Positions 7,924 through 16,822 of a DNA stretch of 64,000 nt are shown here, piece by piece. Source of the stretch: Oceanisphaera marina (GTDB lineage Bacteria; Pseudomonadota; Gammaproteobacteria; Enterobacterales; Aeromonadaceae); contig NZ_BMKE01000001.1 in NCBI RefSeq assembly GCF_014643915.1, forward strand, positions 208,917 to 272,916, given 5' to 3'. Every line of letters begins with the position of its first letter. The stretch's first letter is position 1. A program made the translations under genes and the position numbers. Under the pieces are notes generated by a model. It was not told where the DNA came from. It did not search any database and saw nothing but the letters and a program-made list of their open reading frames with translations.

Positions 7924-9876
7924 TCAGACTAAAAACAATGATATTTCCGGGATATAGGTAACCAGCAGCAGCACTGCTATCATCACCAGCAGATATACCC
8001 AAATATGTCTGGCCAAACCACCGATACTGACGTTGGCAATACCACTGGCGACAAACAGATTCACACCCACCGGTGGCGTAACAAAGCCGATTGCCAGGTT
8101 CATGACCATCATCACCCCAAAATGCACCGGGTCTACGCCTACCGCTATAACCAATGGAAGTAAAATCGGCGTAAGAATAACGATTGCTGCTAGAGCTTCC
8201 ATGAAAATACCTATCCAAAGCAGGAAGATATTAATCATGATCAAAATAACAATCTTGTTTGAGGTCAGAGCAAGAATAGATTCAGCTATAAATTCGGGGA
8301 TCTGCTCTATGGTCATTATATTGCCAAAGATGGTCGCCATCGCCATCAGCAATATGATGATGGATGAAATACTGGCCGCATCCTGAGCCGAGGCCCAGAG
8401 TTTATTTAAGGTCAGCTCCTTATGAATACAAATCCCCACAAACAGGCCATACAAGGCGGCAACGGCAGCGGCTTCCGTTGGCGTCATGATGCCGCCATAG
8501 ATACCACCCAGCACGATCACAGGTACCATCAAGGCCCACTTGGCTTGCCAGGCCGCACTCATGAAGGTCTTGAGCGAACGCTCGCGCACTTCACCATACC
8601 AGCCATTTTTCTTGGAGATCAGGTAGGCAACGACCATCAGGGCCACGCCCATGATCAGACCGGGTATGATACCGGCGATAAACAGCTTACCGATGGAGAC
8701 CTGAGCTGACACCCCGTAGACCACAAAGGGATTGCTGGGCGGAATAATCACCCCAATTGCCCCGGCGCAAGCCACCACGGTGGCAGAGAAATATTTATCA
8801 TATCCCCGGGCTATCATGGCCGGTATGGTAATGGAGCCGATGGCCGCCACCGTCGCCGGGCCTGAACCGCTGATCGAAGCGAAGAAGATACAGGTCATGA
8901 TACTGGCCAGTGCCATACCGCCGGGCAAGGCCCCCACCAGTTCATCACCCAGTGCCAACAGCCGCCTGGACAAGCCTCCGGCCCCCATGAATACGCCGGC
9001 CGCAATAAAGAAAGGAATGGCCATGATGGGGAAGGAGTCGATCGAAGAAAAGGCAATCTGAGCCAGATAATCCACCGGCAGGGTGCCGGCCCCCAGCACA
9101 GTGGTCAGCCCGGCCAGCCCCAGGGCAAAAGCAATAGGTACGCCCAAAACAAGAAAAAAAGTAAAGTAACCGAACAACAGCAGAGGTGCATTCCAGTCTT
9201 CAGATAGCAACACAGGCAAAAACAGCAATACCGACAACGCCATGCCCAGCACAACATCTGGCAGTGTCATCTTTCTGCTCTGTTGCCACAGTGTCTGCAA
9301 GGTACGCACCGACATCAGTCCAAAGCCGATAGGAAGAATCAGATAAGGAATGTAATAACCTATCTGCAAAGCGGGTGTTATTTGTGGCATAGCCAACTGC
9401 ATTTTTACATAATCAAGGCCCATGTAAGAAAAAAGAAACACCAGTGCCAGAGTACAACAGTCGATCATTACCCAGACAACACTCTGCCAGCGCTGTGAAA
9501 GCCTGTTGTGTAACACATCAACCCTGATTCCGCTTCTTGTGAGAATCGATATAGATACAGCAAGATATGAAATCCAGATAAAAACATATCTTGCCAACTC
9601 TTCGGTCCAGACGCCCCAACCTACGGCCCCCTTGATGTTATCACGCAGTACTTCTGTATCCAGCCAGCTACCGAAAAATCGCTCAAAGCCCGGAGTAGCA
9701 ATCAGTTCCAGAAGAGTGGATATACCGTATCTGAAAAACGTCTGATAATTGATGATTAGAATCATCATAATCAAACCAACGAAAAGAAAAGGTTTTTCTA
9801 GATTATTTAACAGATTTAAAAATGAATATTTTCGCTCACGAACATCCTGTATTTCACTTTGCTTTAGCATTTCCAT
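7924..9876 (-). CDS. TRAP transporter fused permease, DctQ-DctM
   Basis: A 650-residue fusion. Residues 1 to about 200 are the four-helix small subunit DctQ (ARYVFIWISYLAVSISILTRSGIRVDVL). The remainder is the large DctM channel subunit (FPIMAIPFFIAAGVFMGAGGLSRRLLALGDELVG, GSGPATVAAIGSITIPAMIARGYDK, VIIPPSNPFVVYG, NLAIGFVTPPVGVNLFVASGIA). It sits in the inner membrane and uses a sodium gradient to import a small carboxylate or polyol delivered by the DctP-type protein encoded 120 bases upstream. GGAG lies 8 bases before the ATG. The substrate is unknown. Confidence 0.92.
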   Translation of the reverse strand: MEMLKQSEIQDVRERKYSFLNLLNNLEKPFLFVGLIMMILIINYQTFFRYGISTLLELIATPGFERFFGSWLDTEVLRDNIKGAVGWGVWTEELARYVFIWISYLAVSISILTRSGIRVDVLHNRLSQRWQSVVWVMIDCCTLALVFLFSYMGLDYVKMQLAMPQITPALQIGYYIPYLILPIGFGLMSVRTLQTLWQQSRKMTLPDVVLGMALSVLLFLPVLLSEDWNAPLLLFGYFTFFLVLGVPIAFALGLAGLTTVLGAGTLPVDYLAQIAFSSIDSFPIMAIPFFIAAGVFMGAGGLSRRLLALGDELVGALPGGMALASIMTCIFFASISGSGPATVAAIGSITIPAMIARGYDKYFSATVVACAGAIGVIIPPSNPFVVYGVSAQVSIGKLFIAGIIPGLIMGVALMVVAYLISKKNGWYGEVRERSLKTFMSAAWQAKWALMVPVIVLGGIYGGIMTPTEAAAVAALYGLFVGICIHKELTLNKLWASAQDAASISSIIILLMAMATIFGNIMTIEQIPEFIAESILALTSNKIVILIMINIFLLWIGIFMEALAAIVILTPILLPLVIAVGVDPVHFGVMMVMNLAIGFVTPPVGVNLFVASGIANVSIGGLARHIWVYLLVMIAVLLLVTYIPEISLFLV

Positions 9877-9995
9877 AAAGCAGCTCCGGCACTACACCTT
9901 CAGCAATCAATAAGGTGGGAGTATCACTCCCACCCGTTATTCGGCAACCGGTAGATTAATCGTTTTCCGGTACCGCTACGCATTGATAGATAATT

Positions 9996-11009
9996 TTACT
10001 GTTGGGTATCCTGTACCATTTCGATAAGGTCCTTCGGCAAATTGGCTGCAAATTCCTCAAATACCGGTCGAGTCAGCTCACGAAATCTGGCATTTTCTTC
10101 CGCCGTTGTTTGATGAATAGTAATACCAGCCTCTAACATTCCCTGTCGAGCTTTATCCTCGTTTGCAGGATAAGCTTCTGTCCGCTGATAAGTAACCGCT
10201 TCCTGAGCTGCTTCTTCAATGACTTCCCTGGCTTCGACAGGAAGTGAATCCCACCATTTCTTATTGGCCATTGCCACCTGCATGCCATAGTTATGGGCCG
10301 AGGTCACTGCATATTCGAGGTTTTCATGGTGCTTGGCACCAAACATATGCGGAAAAGTATTTCCTTCAGCATCTATGGTGCCCTGCTGCAGCGCGGTATA
10401 AACCTCTCCCCAGGCAATAGGAGCCGGATTTGCGCCCAACGCCTTGGCCACCGCCACTTCTACCGGTGAATCGGTGGTTCTCATTTTTAACCCGGATAGT
10501 GAATCTGGACCGGTTAACGGTTTACTGGTCGAAACAAAATTGCGATAACCATATTCTGCGTACATGATGGGCTGCAAACCAATTTCATTCGACGCCTGCT
10601 CGAAGTAGGTGTTCAGCGGACCACCCTTGTCCAAAGACTTGTAAAGCTTATCCTGGTGTTCAGGGCTAGTAATGTATGGCAAGTCAAAGACCTGGAAAAG
10701 GCGAGAAAAGCCTGCCAGATTCGGAGTCGAGCTAACGCCTATCTCCAGCGTCCCTCTCTGCGCCCCTTCTATCAGCACGCGATCACTGCCAAGAATGGCC
10801 CCCGGAAATACCTGAATTCTGATCTTGCCATCTGATTTTTCCTTAACCAAATCGGCAAATTTAGTATAAGCCTGAGTAATGTGGTTACCCGGCGGAGCCG
10901 TGTGCGCCAGCTTCATCTTGATCTTGGGGCCTGTGTATTCAGCCATGACTGCCGGACTGGCCAACATGGCCAATACCAGCGACGACAGGATAAACGGAGC
11001 AATTTTCAT
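9996..11009 (-). CDS. TRAP transporter periplasmic substrate-binding protein, DctP family
   Basis: A 337-residue secreted protein. A Sec signal peptide (MKIAPFILSSLVLAMLASPAVMA) is followed by the DctP/SBP7 fold with IKMKLAHTAPPGNHITQAYTKF and the ligand-arginine region GLKMRTTDSPVEVAVAKALGANPAPIAWGEVYTALQQG. It captures the solute for the fused permease downstream. The ATG at 11009 is preferred over one 12 bases earlier because GAGGTTACCT places the ribosome there and the signal peptide starts there. The long intergenic region upstream, shared with the divergent oxidoreductase, carries the palindrome at 11121. Confidence 0.92.
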   Translation of the reverse strand: MKIAPFILSSLVLAMLASPAVMAEYTGPKIKMKLAHTAPPGNHITQAYTKFADLVKEKSDGKIRIQVFPGAILGSDRVLIEGAQRGTLEIGVSSTPNLAGFSRLFQVFDLPYITSPEHQDKLYKSLDKGGPLNTYFEQASNEIGLQPIMYAEYGYRNFVSTSKPLTGPDSLSGLKMRTTDSPVEVAVAKALGANPAPIAWGEVYTALQQGTIDAEGNTFPHMFGAKHHENLEYAVTSAHNYGMQVAMANKKWWDSLPVEAREVIEEAAQEAVTYQRTEAYPANEDKARQGMLEAGITIHQTTAEENARFRELTRPVFEEFAANLPKDLIEMVQDTQQ

Positions 11010-11120
11010 AGGTAACCTCATCCTTGATTTGACAATAAATTACAAAGTAGATACAAACATTTAACAATTGAGACTATATTAATCAAAACATGATCTGTCA
11101 ATGAGCAATAGACAAACAAA

Positions 11121-11137
11121 CGATACTTTTAGTATCG
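11121..11137. promoter_or_regulatory. candidate operator, perfect palindrome in divergent promoter
   Basis: CGATACT-TTT-AGTATCG: 7-bp arms, 3-base spacer, lying between the TRAP binding-protein gene and the divergent GMC oxidoreductase, about 110 bases from either start. IclR-type regulators bind imperfect palindromes of this size, and an iclR gene ends the same cluster. Assignment to that regulator is inference. Confidence 0.5.
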
Positions 11138-11233
11138 AAAAAATAGCATCGAAAAAATCATTTCGTCGGTGAGTAATTTACTGACAGAAAGTCAGCCCCC
11201 TATCAGATAAGCCGAAATTTTTGGAGCCATTTT

Positions 11234-12873
11234 ATGCGTAATCGCAGAGTAGTCCTGCATCGAAGTGAAATTTTTGGAGAGTTCGACTATATCGTGGTGA
11301 GCGCAGGCTCGGCAGGATGTGTGCTGGCCAACCGGCTTACTGAAGATCCGGAGATCAGTGTATTGCTGCTGGAGGCTGGAGGACGAGACTGGAACCCCTG
11401 GATCCACATTCCCGTCGGTTACTTCAAGACCATGCATAACCCCGCCACCGACTGGTGTTATGTCACAGACCCGGATCAGGGCATCAATGGACGACAGTTG
11501 CAGTGGCCCAGAGGCAAGGTGCTGGGCGGTTCCAGCTCACTCAACGGCCTGCTGTATATTCGTGGCCAGCATCAAGACTACGATGGCTGGGCTGCCATGG
11601 GCAACGAAGGCTGGAGTTACCAGGAGGTTCTTCCCTACTTCAAAAAGTCTGAATGCCAGTCCCGGGGCGCGGATGCCTATCACGGGACCGATGGCCCATT
11701 GAAGGTATCCGATCTTCGCCTGCGCAGGGAAATAGCCGAGCGCTTTGTCGAAGCCGCACAACAGATCGGCATCCCCGCCAACCCGGACGTCAATGGTGAA
11801 ACACAGGAAGGCGTGAGTTACTTCCAACAAACCGCCCACAAGGGCCTGCGCTGCAGCAGCGCCAAGGCATTCTTGCGCCCGGCGCTGCAACGTCCCAACC
11901 TGACAGTGCTGACCCGTGCCCATACCCGCCGTATCCTGCTGGAAGGCAAACAGGCTACCGGCATCGAATTTGAACATAAAGGCAAGCGGCTACTGGCCCG
12001 GGCAAAACGAGAAGTCGTGCTCAGTGCCGGTGCCATCGGCTCACCGCAAATACTACAATGCTCGGGGATTGGTGAACCTGAGCACCTGAAATCAGTAGGC
12101 GTCGAGTGCCTGCACCCCCTGCCAGGCGTAGGAGAAAACCTGCAGGATCACCTGCAAATACGTCTGGTATTCAAGACCAGCTGCAAAACACTCAACGATG
12201 AGGTCAATAATCCGGTGAAGAAGCTGGGGGTAGGTATACAGTACTCGGTTTCCAGAACCGGTCCCCTGACGCTGGCCGCCAGCCAGGTGTGTGTCTTTAC
12301 CCGGTCTCGGGACGGATTGGATCGGCCGGACATTCAATTCCACATGCAGCCACTTAGTGCCGACAAGCCCGGAGAAGGCGTACATCCCTTCTCGGCCTTT
12401 ACCGCCTCCGTGTGTCAACTACGCCCTCATAGCCGAGGCACCGTCAAGATCCGTAGCGCCGATCCTCATGAATATCCTTCCATTAGGCCAATTATCTTTC
12501 GGCAGAGGAAGATCTGCAAGTCGCGGTGAATGCCATCAAGGTAGCCCGGCGCCTTGCCGAAGCCGATGCGCTCAAGTCCGTTATCATCGATGAATATGTG
12601 CCCGGTCGCCAGTATCAGACCGACGAGCAATTACTGAATGCCGCCCGTCGTTTCAGCCAGACCATTTATCATCCGACCAGTACCTGCAAGATGGGTAACG
12701 ATGATATGGCGGTGGTCGACCGCAGGCTGAGAGTTCACGGCATCAAGAGGTTCAGAGTCGCCGATGCCTCGATTATGCCGCAGATTGTGTCCGGTAATAC
12801 CAATGCTCCTTCAATCATGATTGGTGAAAAATGCGCCGATATGATCAAACAGGATCGAGTTCGTGGTTCATAA
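11234..12873 (+). pseudogene. GMC-family FAD alcohol/choline dehydrogenase-like, frameshifted
   Basis: A GMC oxidoreductase of about 545 residues split by a one-base deletion at 12490-12491. The first frame runs 11234-12529; the correct second frame resumes NYLSAEEDLQVAVNAIK and ends at 12873. Signatures are intact on both sides: LQWPRGKVLGGSSSLNG, LSAGAIGSPQILQCSGIG, and HPTSTCKMG with SGNTNAPSIMIGEK. The FAD dinucleotide motif reads VVSAGSAG instead of VVGAGSAG, so its first glycine is also lost by a single-base change. Two independent lesions suggest real decay. The intact enzyme would oxidise an alcohol, presumably the substrate of the divergent TRAP system. The first about 17 residues are unusual for the family. 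Confidence 0.85.
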
Positions 12874-13148
12874 AATATTGGCAATGGTTGCTCTTTAGAG
12901 ATGGCGGTGCGGCTAAATGCGTTTTCTCTTTCATTGGCTTCATTGGCTGGGGTTTTGCTTGGAATAACCAGGCTCCCCCTCTCGCCGTGATAAAAGTGCC
13001 AAATCGCCCTGTAGCCCGCCCCGCCTCTTTGGCAAAGAAGACTTCGGCGGATCCAGGCATGGAGCGCAAAATCGCGCGAACAATCGGCAATGCGCCTGTA
13101 AAATACACCGCCCACAGTCTTGCGGGGCGCCGGGCTATTGGCGCTGGT

Positions 13149-15620
13149 TTACACTTTAAACCGCTTTAATCTTAATGCGTTCGCCACTACAAACACGCTC
13201 GACATGGCCATGGCGCCGGCGGCCAGCATGGGTGAGAGCAGGATGCCGTATAACGGGTACAAGACCCCTGCCGCCACCGGGATCAGACAGGCGTTATAGG
13301 CAAAGGCCCAGAATAGATTTTGCCGAATGTTGCTCAGGGTGGCCTGACTAATAGCCAGCGCATTGGGTACCGCCCGCAAGTCGCCGCCCATCAGCACCAC
13401 TTCGGCCGCCTCTATCGCAATGTCGGTACCGGTGCCGATGGCCAGGCCCACATCAGCTTCGGCCAGCGCCGGTGCGTCGTTAATACCATCCCCCACAAAG
13501 GCCACGGAGCCATGAAGCTTGCGCAAGCGCTGCAAGGCTGCCACCTTGCCGTCGGGCATCACTTCGGCTTCTACTTCATCTATACCGAGCTGACGGGCAA
13601 TCGCCTCGGCGGTATGGCGGTTATCACCGGTGATCATCGCCACTTTCAGCCCAAGATCATGCAAGGCCTTGATGGCGTCGGGTGTGCCTTCTTTAATGGG
13701 ATCGGCCACCGCAATAATGGCGGCCAGCTTGCCATCAATGGCGGCATAAAGCGGGCTCTTCCCTTCTTTGGCCAGCTGCTGCGCCGTGTCACCGAACGCC
13801 GCCAGACTGTAGCCCAATTGGCCAAGATAACGATCGGCCCCTACCTCGATTGTTTGACCGTCCACCAGAGCACTTACGCCCAGACCGGAGTGCGACTGAA
13901 AGTCTTCAGGGCTCGCCAGGGTCAGTTTTCGTTCCTTGGCCGCCGCCACTATGGCCTCGGCTATCGGGTGCTCGGAGTGCTGCTCTACCGCGGCAATCAG
14001 CGCTAGGGCGTCATCTTCAGCAAAGCCCGGCGTCAGCTGTAAATCGGTTAGCTCCGGCTGGCCTTTGGTGAGGGTGCCGGTTTTATCCAGCGCCACCACT
14101 TTGGTATCGCGCAGGGTTTGCAGCGCCTGACCTTTGCGAAACAACACGCCCAACTCGGCGGCACGCCCGGTGCCCACCATGATGGAGGTGGGTGTCGCCA
14201 GTCCCATGGCACAGGGGCAGGCGATAATCAGCACCGCCACCGCGTTGATCAAGGCAAAGCCGAGTGCCGGAGTGGGTCCCAACCACAGCCAGAGCGCAAA
14301 GGTTAACGCCGCCGTGGCCATCACCAGCGGCACAAACACCGCCGTTACCTTGTCGACCAGAGCCTGAATGGGTAATTTGGCGCCCTGGGCTTGCTCAACC
14401 ATACGAATGATTTGCGCCAATAAGGTGTCTTTGCCGATCTTGGTAGTGGTCACGCTCAAGGCACCATTTTTGTTGATGGTGCCGCCCACTACCTCGTCAC
14501 CCTGCTTTTTTTCCACCGGTATCGGCTCGCCGGTGAGCATGGACTCATCTACATAAGAGCTGCCGCTCTGTACCGTGCCATCCAGCGGTATGCGCTCACC
14601 GGGGCGCACCAACAGGCAGTCCCCCACCAGTACCTCGTTCAGGGGCACTTCCTGGCTGCTACCATTGCGTTGCACCCGCGCCGTGTTGACCTGCAGGCTC
14701 AACAAGCGCTGTATGGCCTCACCGGTGCGCCCTTTTGCTCTGGCTTCCAGGAAACGGCCCAGCAGGATCAAGGTGACGATCACCGCCGCAGCTTCAAAAT
14801 ATACATGCTGGGTGCCGACGGGCAGAATGTGCCCGGCAAACAACACCACCACCGAAAATCCCCATGCCGAGAGACTGCCCAACGCCACCAAAGAGTTCAT
14901 ATCCGGGGTGGCGCGCAATAACGCAGGAATTCCAAGGCGCAAAAAGCGCCGCCCAGGCCCCAGCAACACCAGGGTGGTGAGCACAAACTGTATGCCCCAG
15001 TTGAGCGTTTGACCCAGGATCTCTTCAATCCACTGGGCCATACCGGGAATAATATGCGCGCCCATTTCCAGTATGAACACCGGCAAAGTCAGCGCCAGCG
15101 ACCAGCCAAAGTCGCGCTTCAGGCTTTGTTGTTCAAGCTCGCGGCGCGCATTATCGTCTTCGCGCTGTGCCGACACCGGCTTGGCCTGATAGCCGGCTTT
15201 TTTAATAGCCGCCACTAACTGGGCTTGATCCACATTGCCCACCAGCGCGCTAACCTGAGCACTTTCTGCCGCCAGGTTCACGCTGGCCGAGAGCACGCCC
15301 GGTAAGCGTTGCAGCGCTTTTTCAACCCGGCCCACGCACGAAGCACAGCTCATGCCGATAATGCTGAGCTCAAACTGTTCGCTGCGGGTGGAGTAACCGG
15401 CCTTGGTGAGGGTGTCTGTTAATACGGTAAGTGAGGTGTCAGTAGTCAGACTCACTTCGGCCTTTTCACTCGCCAGATTCACGTTGGCCGCCGTCACGCC
15501 AGGCGTGTTCAGCAAGGCTTGCTCAACGCGGCGCACGCAAGAGGCGCAGCTCATGCCGCTGATAGGCAGCTGTACCTGTTGCTGGTCGGCAGAGGTAGGG
15601 GAAGTATGTGTACTGGTCAT
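13149..15620 (-). CDS. copA: Cu(I)-translocating P-type ATPase CopA
   Basis: An 823-residue P1B-type ATPase. Two N-terminal metal-binding domains each carry GMSCASC (about residues 19-24 and 89-94). The membrane metal site is CPC near residue 467 ([13 protein letters not shown]), the phosphorylated aspartate is in DKTGT near residue 511, followed by [12 protein letters not shown] and [23 protein letters not shown] with tandem CxxC domains indicates Cu(I)/Ag(I) export from the cytoplasm. GAGGAG precedes the ATG. A CueR-type promoter lies directly upstream (15652-15682), and cueR is the next gene on the same strand. Confidence 0.95.
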   Translation of the reverse strand: MTSTHTSPTSADQQQVQLPISGMSCASCVRRVEQALLNTPGVTAANVNLASEKAEVSLTTDTSLTVLTDTLTKAGYSTRSEQFELSIIGMSCASCVGRVEKALQRLPGVLSASVNLAAESAQVSALVGNVDQAQLVAAIKKAGYQAKPVSAQREDDNARRELEQQSLKRDFGWSLALTLPVFILEMGAHIIPGMAQWIEEILGQTLNWGIQFVLTTLVLLGPGRRFLRLGIPALLRATPDMNSLVALGSLSAWGFSVVVLFAGHILPVGTQHVYFEAAAVIVTLILLGRFLEARAKGRTGEAIQRLLSLQVNTARVQRNGSSQEVPLNEVLVGDCLLVRPGERIPLDGTVQSGSSYVDESMLTGEPIPVEKKQGDEVVGGTINKNGALSVTTTKIGKDTLLAQIIRMVEQAQGAKLPIQALVDKVTAVFVPLVMATAALTFALWLWLGPTPALGFALINAVAVLIIACPCAMGLATPTSIMVGTGRAAELGVLFRKGQALQTLRDTKVVALDKTGTLTKGQPELTDLQLTPGFAEDDALALIAAVEQHSEHPIAEAIVAAAKERKLTLASPEDFQSHSGLGVSALVDGQTIEVGADRYLGQLGYSLAAFGDTAQQLAKEGKSPLYAAIDGKLAAIIAVADPIKEGTPDAIKALHDLGLKVAMITGDNRHTAEAIARQLGIDEVEAEVMPDGKVAALQRLRKLHGSVAFVGDGINDAPALAEADVGLAIGTGTDIAIEAAEVVLMGGDLRAVPNALAISQATLSNIRQNLFWAFAYNACLIPVAAGVLYPLYGILLSPMLAAGAMAMSSVFVVANALRLKRFKV

Positions 15621-15651
15621 CAGTCGGCTCCTCGATGGGATTCATGACTTC

Positions 15652-15682
15652 AGCTTAAAGCTTGCCACAGGGGAAAGGTCAA
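15652..15682 (-). promoter_or_regulatory. CueR-type promoter of copA
   Basis: On the minus strand TTGACCTTTCCCC is followed by the second half-dyad GTGGCAAGCTT, closely resembling the E. coli copA promoter, with the dyad between -35 (15677-15682) and a weak -10 after about 19 bases. MerR-family activators need this long spacer. Regulation by the adjacent CueR is inferred. Confidence 0.7.
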
Positions 15683-15818
15683 GCCTTTTGCACAGTTGTA
15701 GGCGATGCGACCGCTGCGCAATACCGCGAAGCGGCATCTTTGCTTCGATATTTCCTATCTCGCCGTATGGTCTTGAACCCGAGCGACTACAGGAGAGGGG
15801 GGTGGCTGGGCGCTATAT

Positions 15819-15842
15819 CCCTATTCCCTATTCCCATTTCCC
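15819..15842. repeat. short degenerate GGAATAG heptamer array
   Basis: Two perfect CCCTATT heptamers and a third with one change (CCCATTT), lying between cueR and copA. The unit is the one in the long arrays near 30.6 kb and 35.7 kb. Confidence 0.65.
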
Positions 15843-15868
15843 GTTTGTTATTGGTTTTCTGCGGCGGT

Positions 15869-16261
15869 TCACCTTTTCCGAGATAATTGTTCAAGGATGG
15901 CACAGGCTGGGCCTTCATCACCGGGGCAGGCACTAATCATTTGCTGCAGCGTGGCTTGCATGGCCGCCAACTCGCGCATCTTGTGCTCCACCTCGTGCAG
16001 ATGCTGCTGTGCCACCTGCTTGACCGCACGGCTGGGCCGCGCCGGGTCTTGCCACAGGCTCAGCAATTCATCGATCTGGGCAATCGAAAACCCCAGCACT
16101 CGCGCCTGGCGAATAAATTTCAGTACTTCAATGTTTTGCGCATCATACTGACGATAGCCAGCCGCGGTGCGCGCGGCAGGTTTGAGCAATTTTATCTGTT
16201 CGTAATGGCGGATCATCTTGGCCGACAAGCCGCTTAATGTTGCCGCCTCACCTATATTCAT
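15869..16261 (-). CDS. cueR: MerR-family copper-responsive regulator CueR
   Basis: A 130-residue MerR protein: winged HTH (MNIGEAATLSGLSAKMIRHYEQIKLL begins it), a long dimerisation coiled coil, and a C-terminal metal loop CPGDEGPAC whose two cysteines are separated by seven residues, the CueR Cu(I)/Ag(I) spacing. It should activate the copA and copZ promoters flanking it. The start at 16261 has AGGGAATGAG upstream and begins the HTH; in-frame codons further upstream are not needed. About 250 bases before copZ contain an inverted repeat. Confidence 0.9.
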   Translation of the reverse strand: MNIGEAATLSGLSAKMIRHYEQIKLLKPAARTAAGYRQYDAQNIEVLKFIRQARVLGFSIAQIDELLSLWQDPARPSRAVKQVAQQHLHEVEHKMRELAAMQATLQQMISACPGDEGPACAILEQLSRKR

Positions 16262-16344
16262 CTCATTCCCTGCTATGTAACTCATTGAAGAGAGTACGTT
16301 TAGTGATGTGAGTACCATGGCAAAAGTGACCTTAAAAGCTATCT

Positions 16345-16491
16345 CGCCACGGAATCCATAGAACCCACGAAAAAAACATTAAGAAAAAATTGAGCTTAAG
16401 AAAACATCTTATTGGTCAACTCTTACTAAGGGTATGTACTTTCGCTCTGGTCTTGTCGCTCTAGTTCTGTGGGTTCCGTGGATTGCGTGGC
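16345..16491. repeat. long imperfect inverted repeat between cueR and copZ
   Basis: The arm at 16345-16370 (starting GCCACGGAATCCATAGAACC) is complementary, with a few mismatches, to 16464-16491 (ending GATTGCGTGGC), enclosing about 95 AT-rich bases. Neither arm is followed by a T-run. It resembles a dispersed mobile or structural repeat rather than a terminator; no reading frame is inside. Confidence 0.55.
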
Positions 16492-16509
16492 AAAAATGTA
16501 CTTTCGCTT

Positions 16510-16710
16510 TTAGTCGCTTTGCTTTGGCGGGTAGCCGGCGGCGGTTAGTGCGTTCACCAACTGTTGCGGGGTGCAACGGCTGTTCACGGTAATGGTGTGA
16601 TTCAGCAAATCAAACTCGATTTCACAATCGGAGTCCACTGCCGTTAACGCCTCGTTGATTACCCCCACACAGTGGCCACAGGTCATGTCGGGCAGCATAA
16701 ATTCAGTCAT
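16510..16710 (-). CDS. copZ: small copper chaperone, heavy-metal-associated domain
   Basis: A 66-residue single HMA domain with the metal-binding loop MTCGHC (residues 9-14) and the beta-alpha-beta pattern of Atx1/CopZ proteins. It would bind cytosolic Cu(I) and hand it to CopA. AAGGAAA precedes the ATG. Its promoter at 16792-16822 is a near-ideal CueR promoter, supporting membership of the copper regulon. Confidence 0.9.
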   Translation of the reverse strand: MTEFMLPDMTCGHCVGVINEALTAVDSDCEIEFDLLNHTITVNSRCTPQQLVNALTAAGYPPKQSD

Positions 16711-16791
16711 GTTGGTTTCCTTATTCAGGCGCCTTTGGCGCCAGGGTAATTAATGGATGTCCAGTATCGCCTCTCGGTTTCGGCTGGCTGC

Positions 16792-16822
16792 ATTATCAGG
16801 CTTACCATGCTGGCAAGGTCAA
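16792..16822 (-). promoter_or_regulatory. CueR-type promoter of copZ
   Basis: Minus strand: -35 TTGACC (16817-16822), a 19-base spacer holding the dyad CTTGCCA-GCA-TGGTAAG, then -10 GATAAT (16792-16797). The 19-base spacing is the hallmark of MerR-activated promoters. The -35 overlaps the stop codon of the upstream permease gene. Confidence 0.8.

Noticed and set aside
12735-13115. 126-codon minus-strand frame after the oxidoreductase
   Set aside because: Overlaps the conserved C-terminus of the GMC gene; residues show no family pattern.
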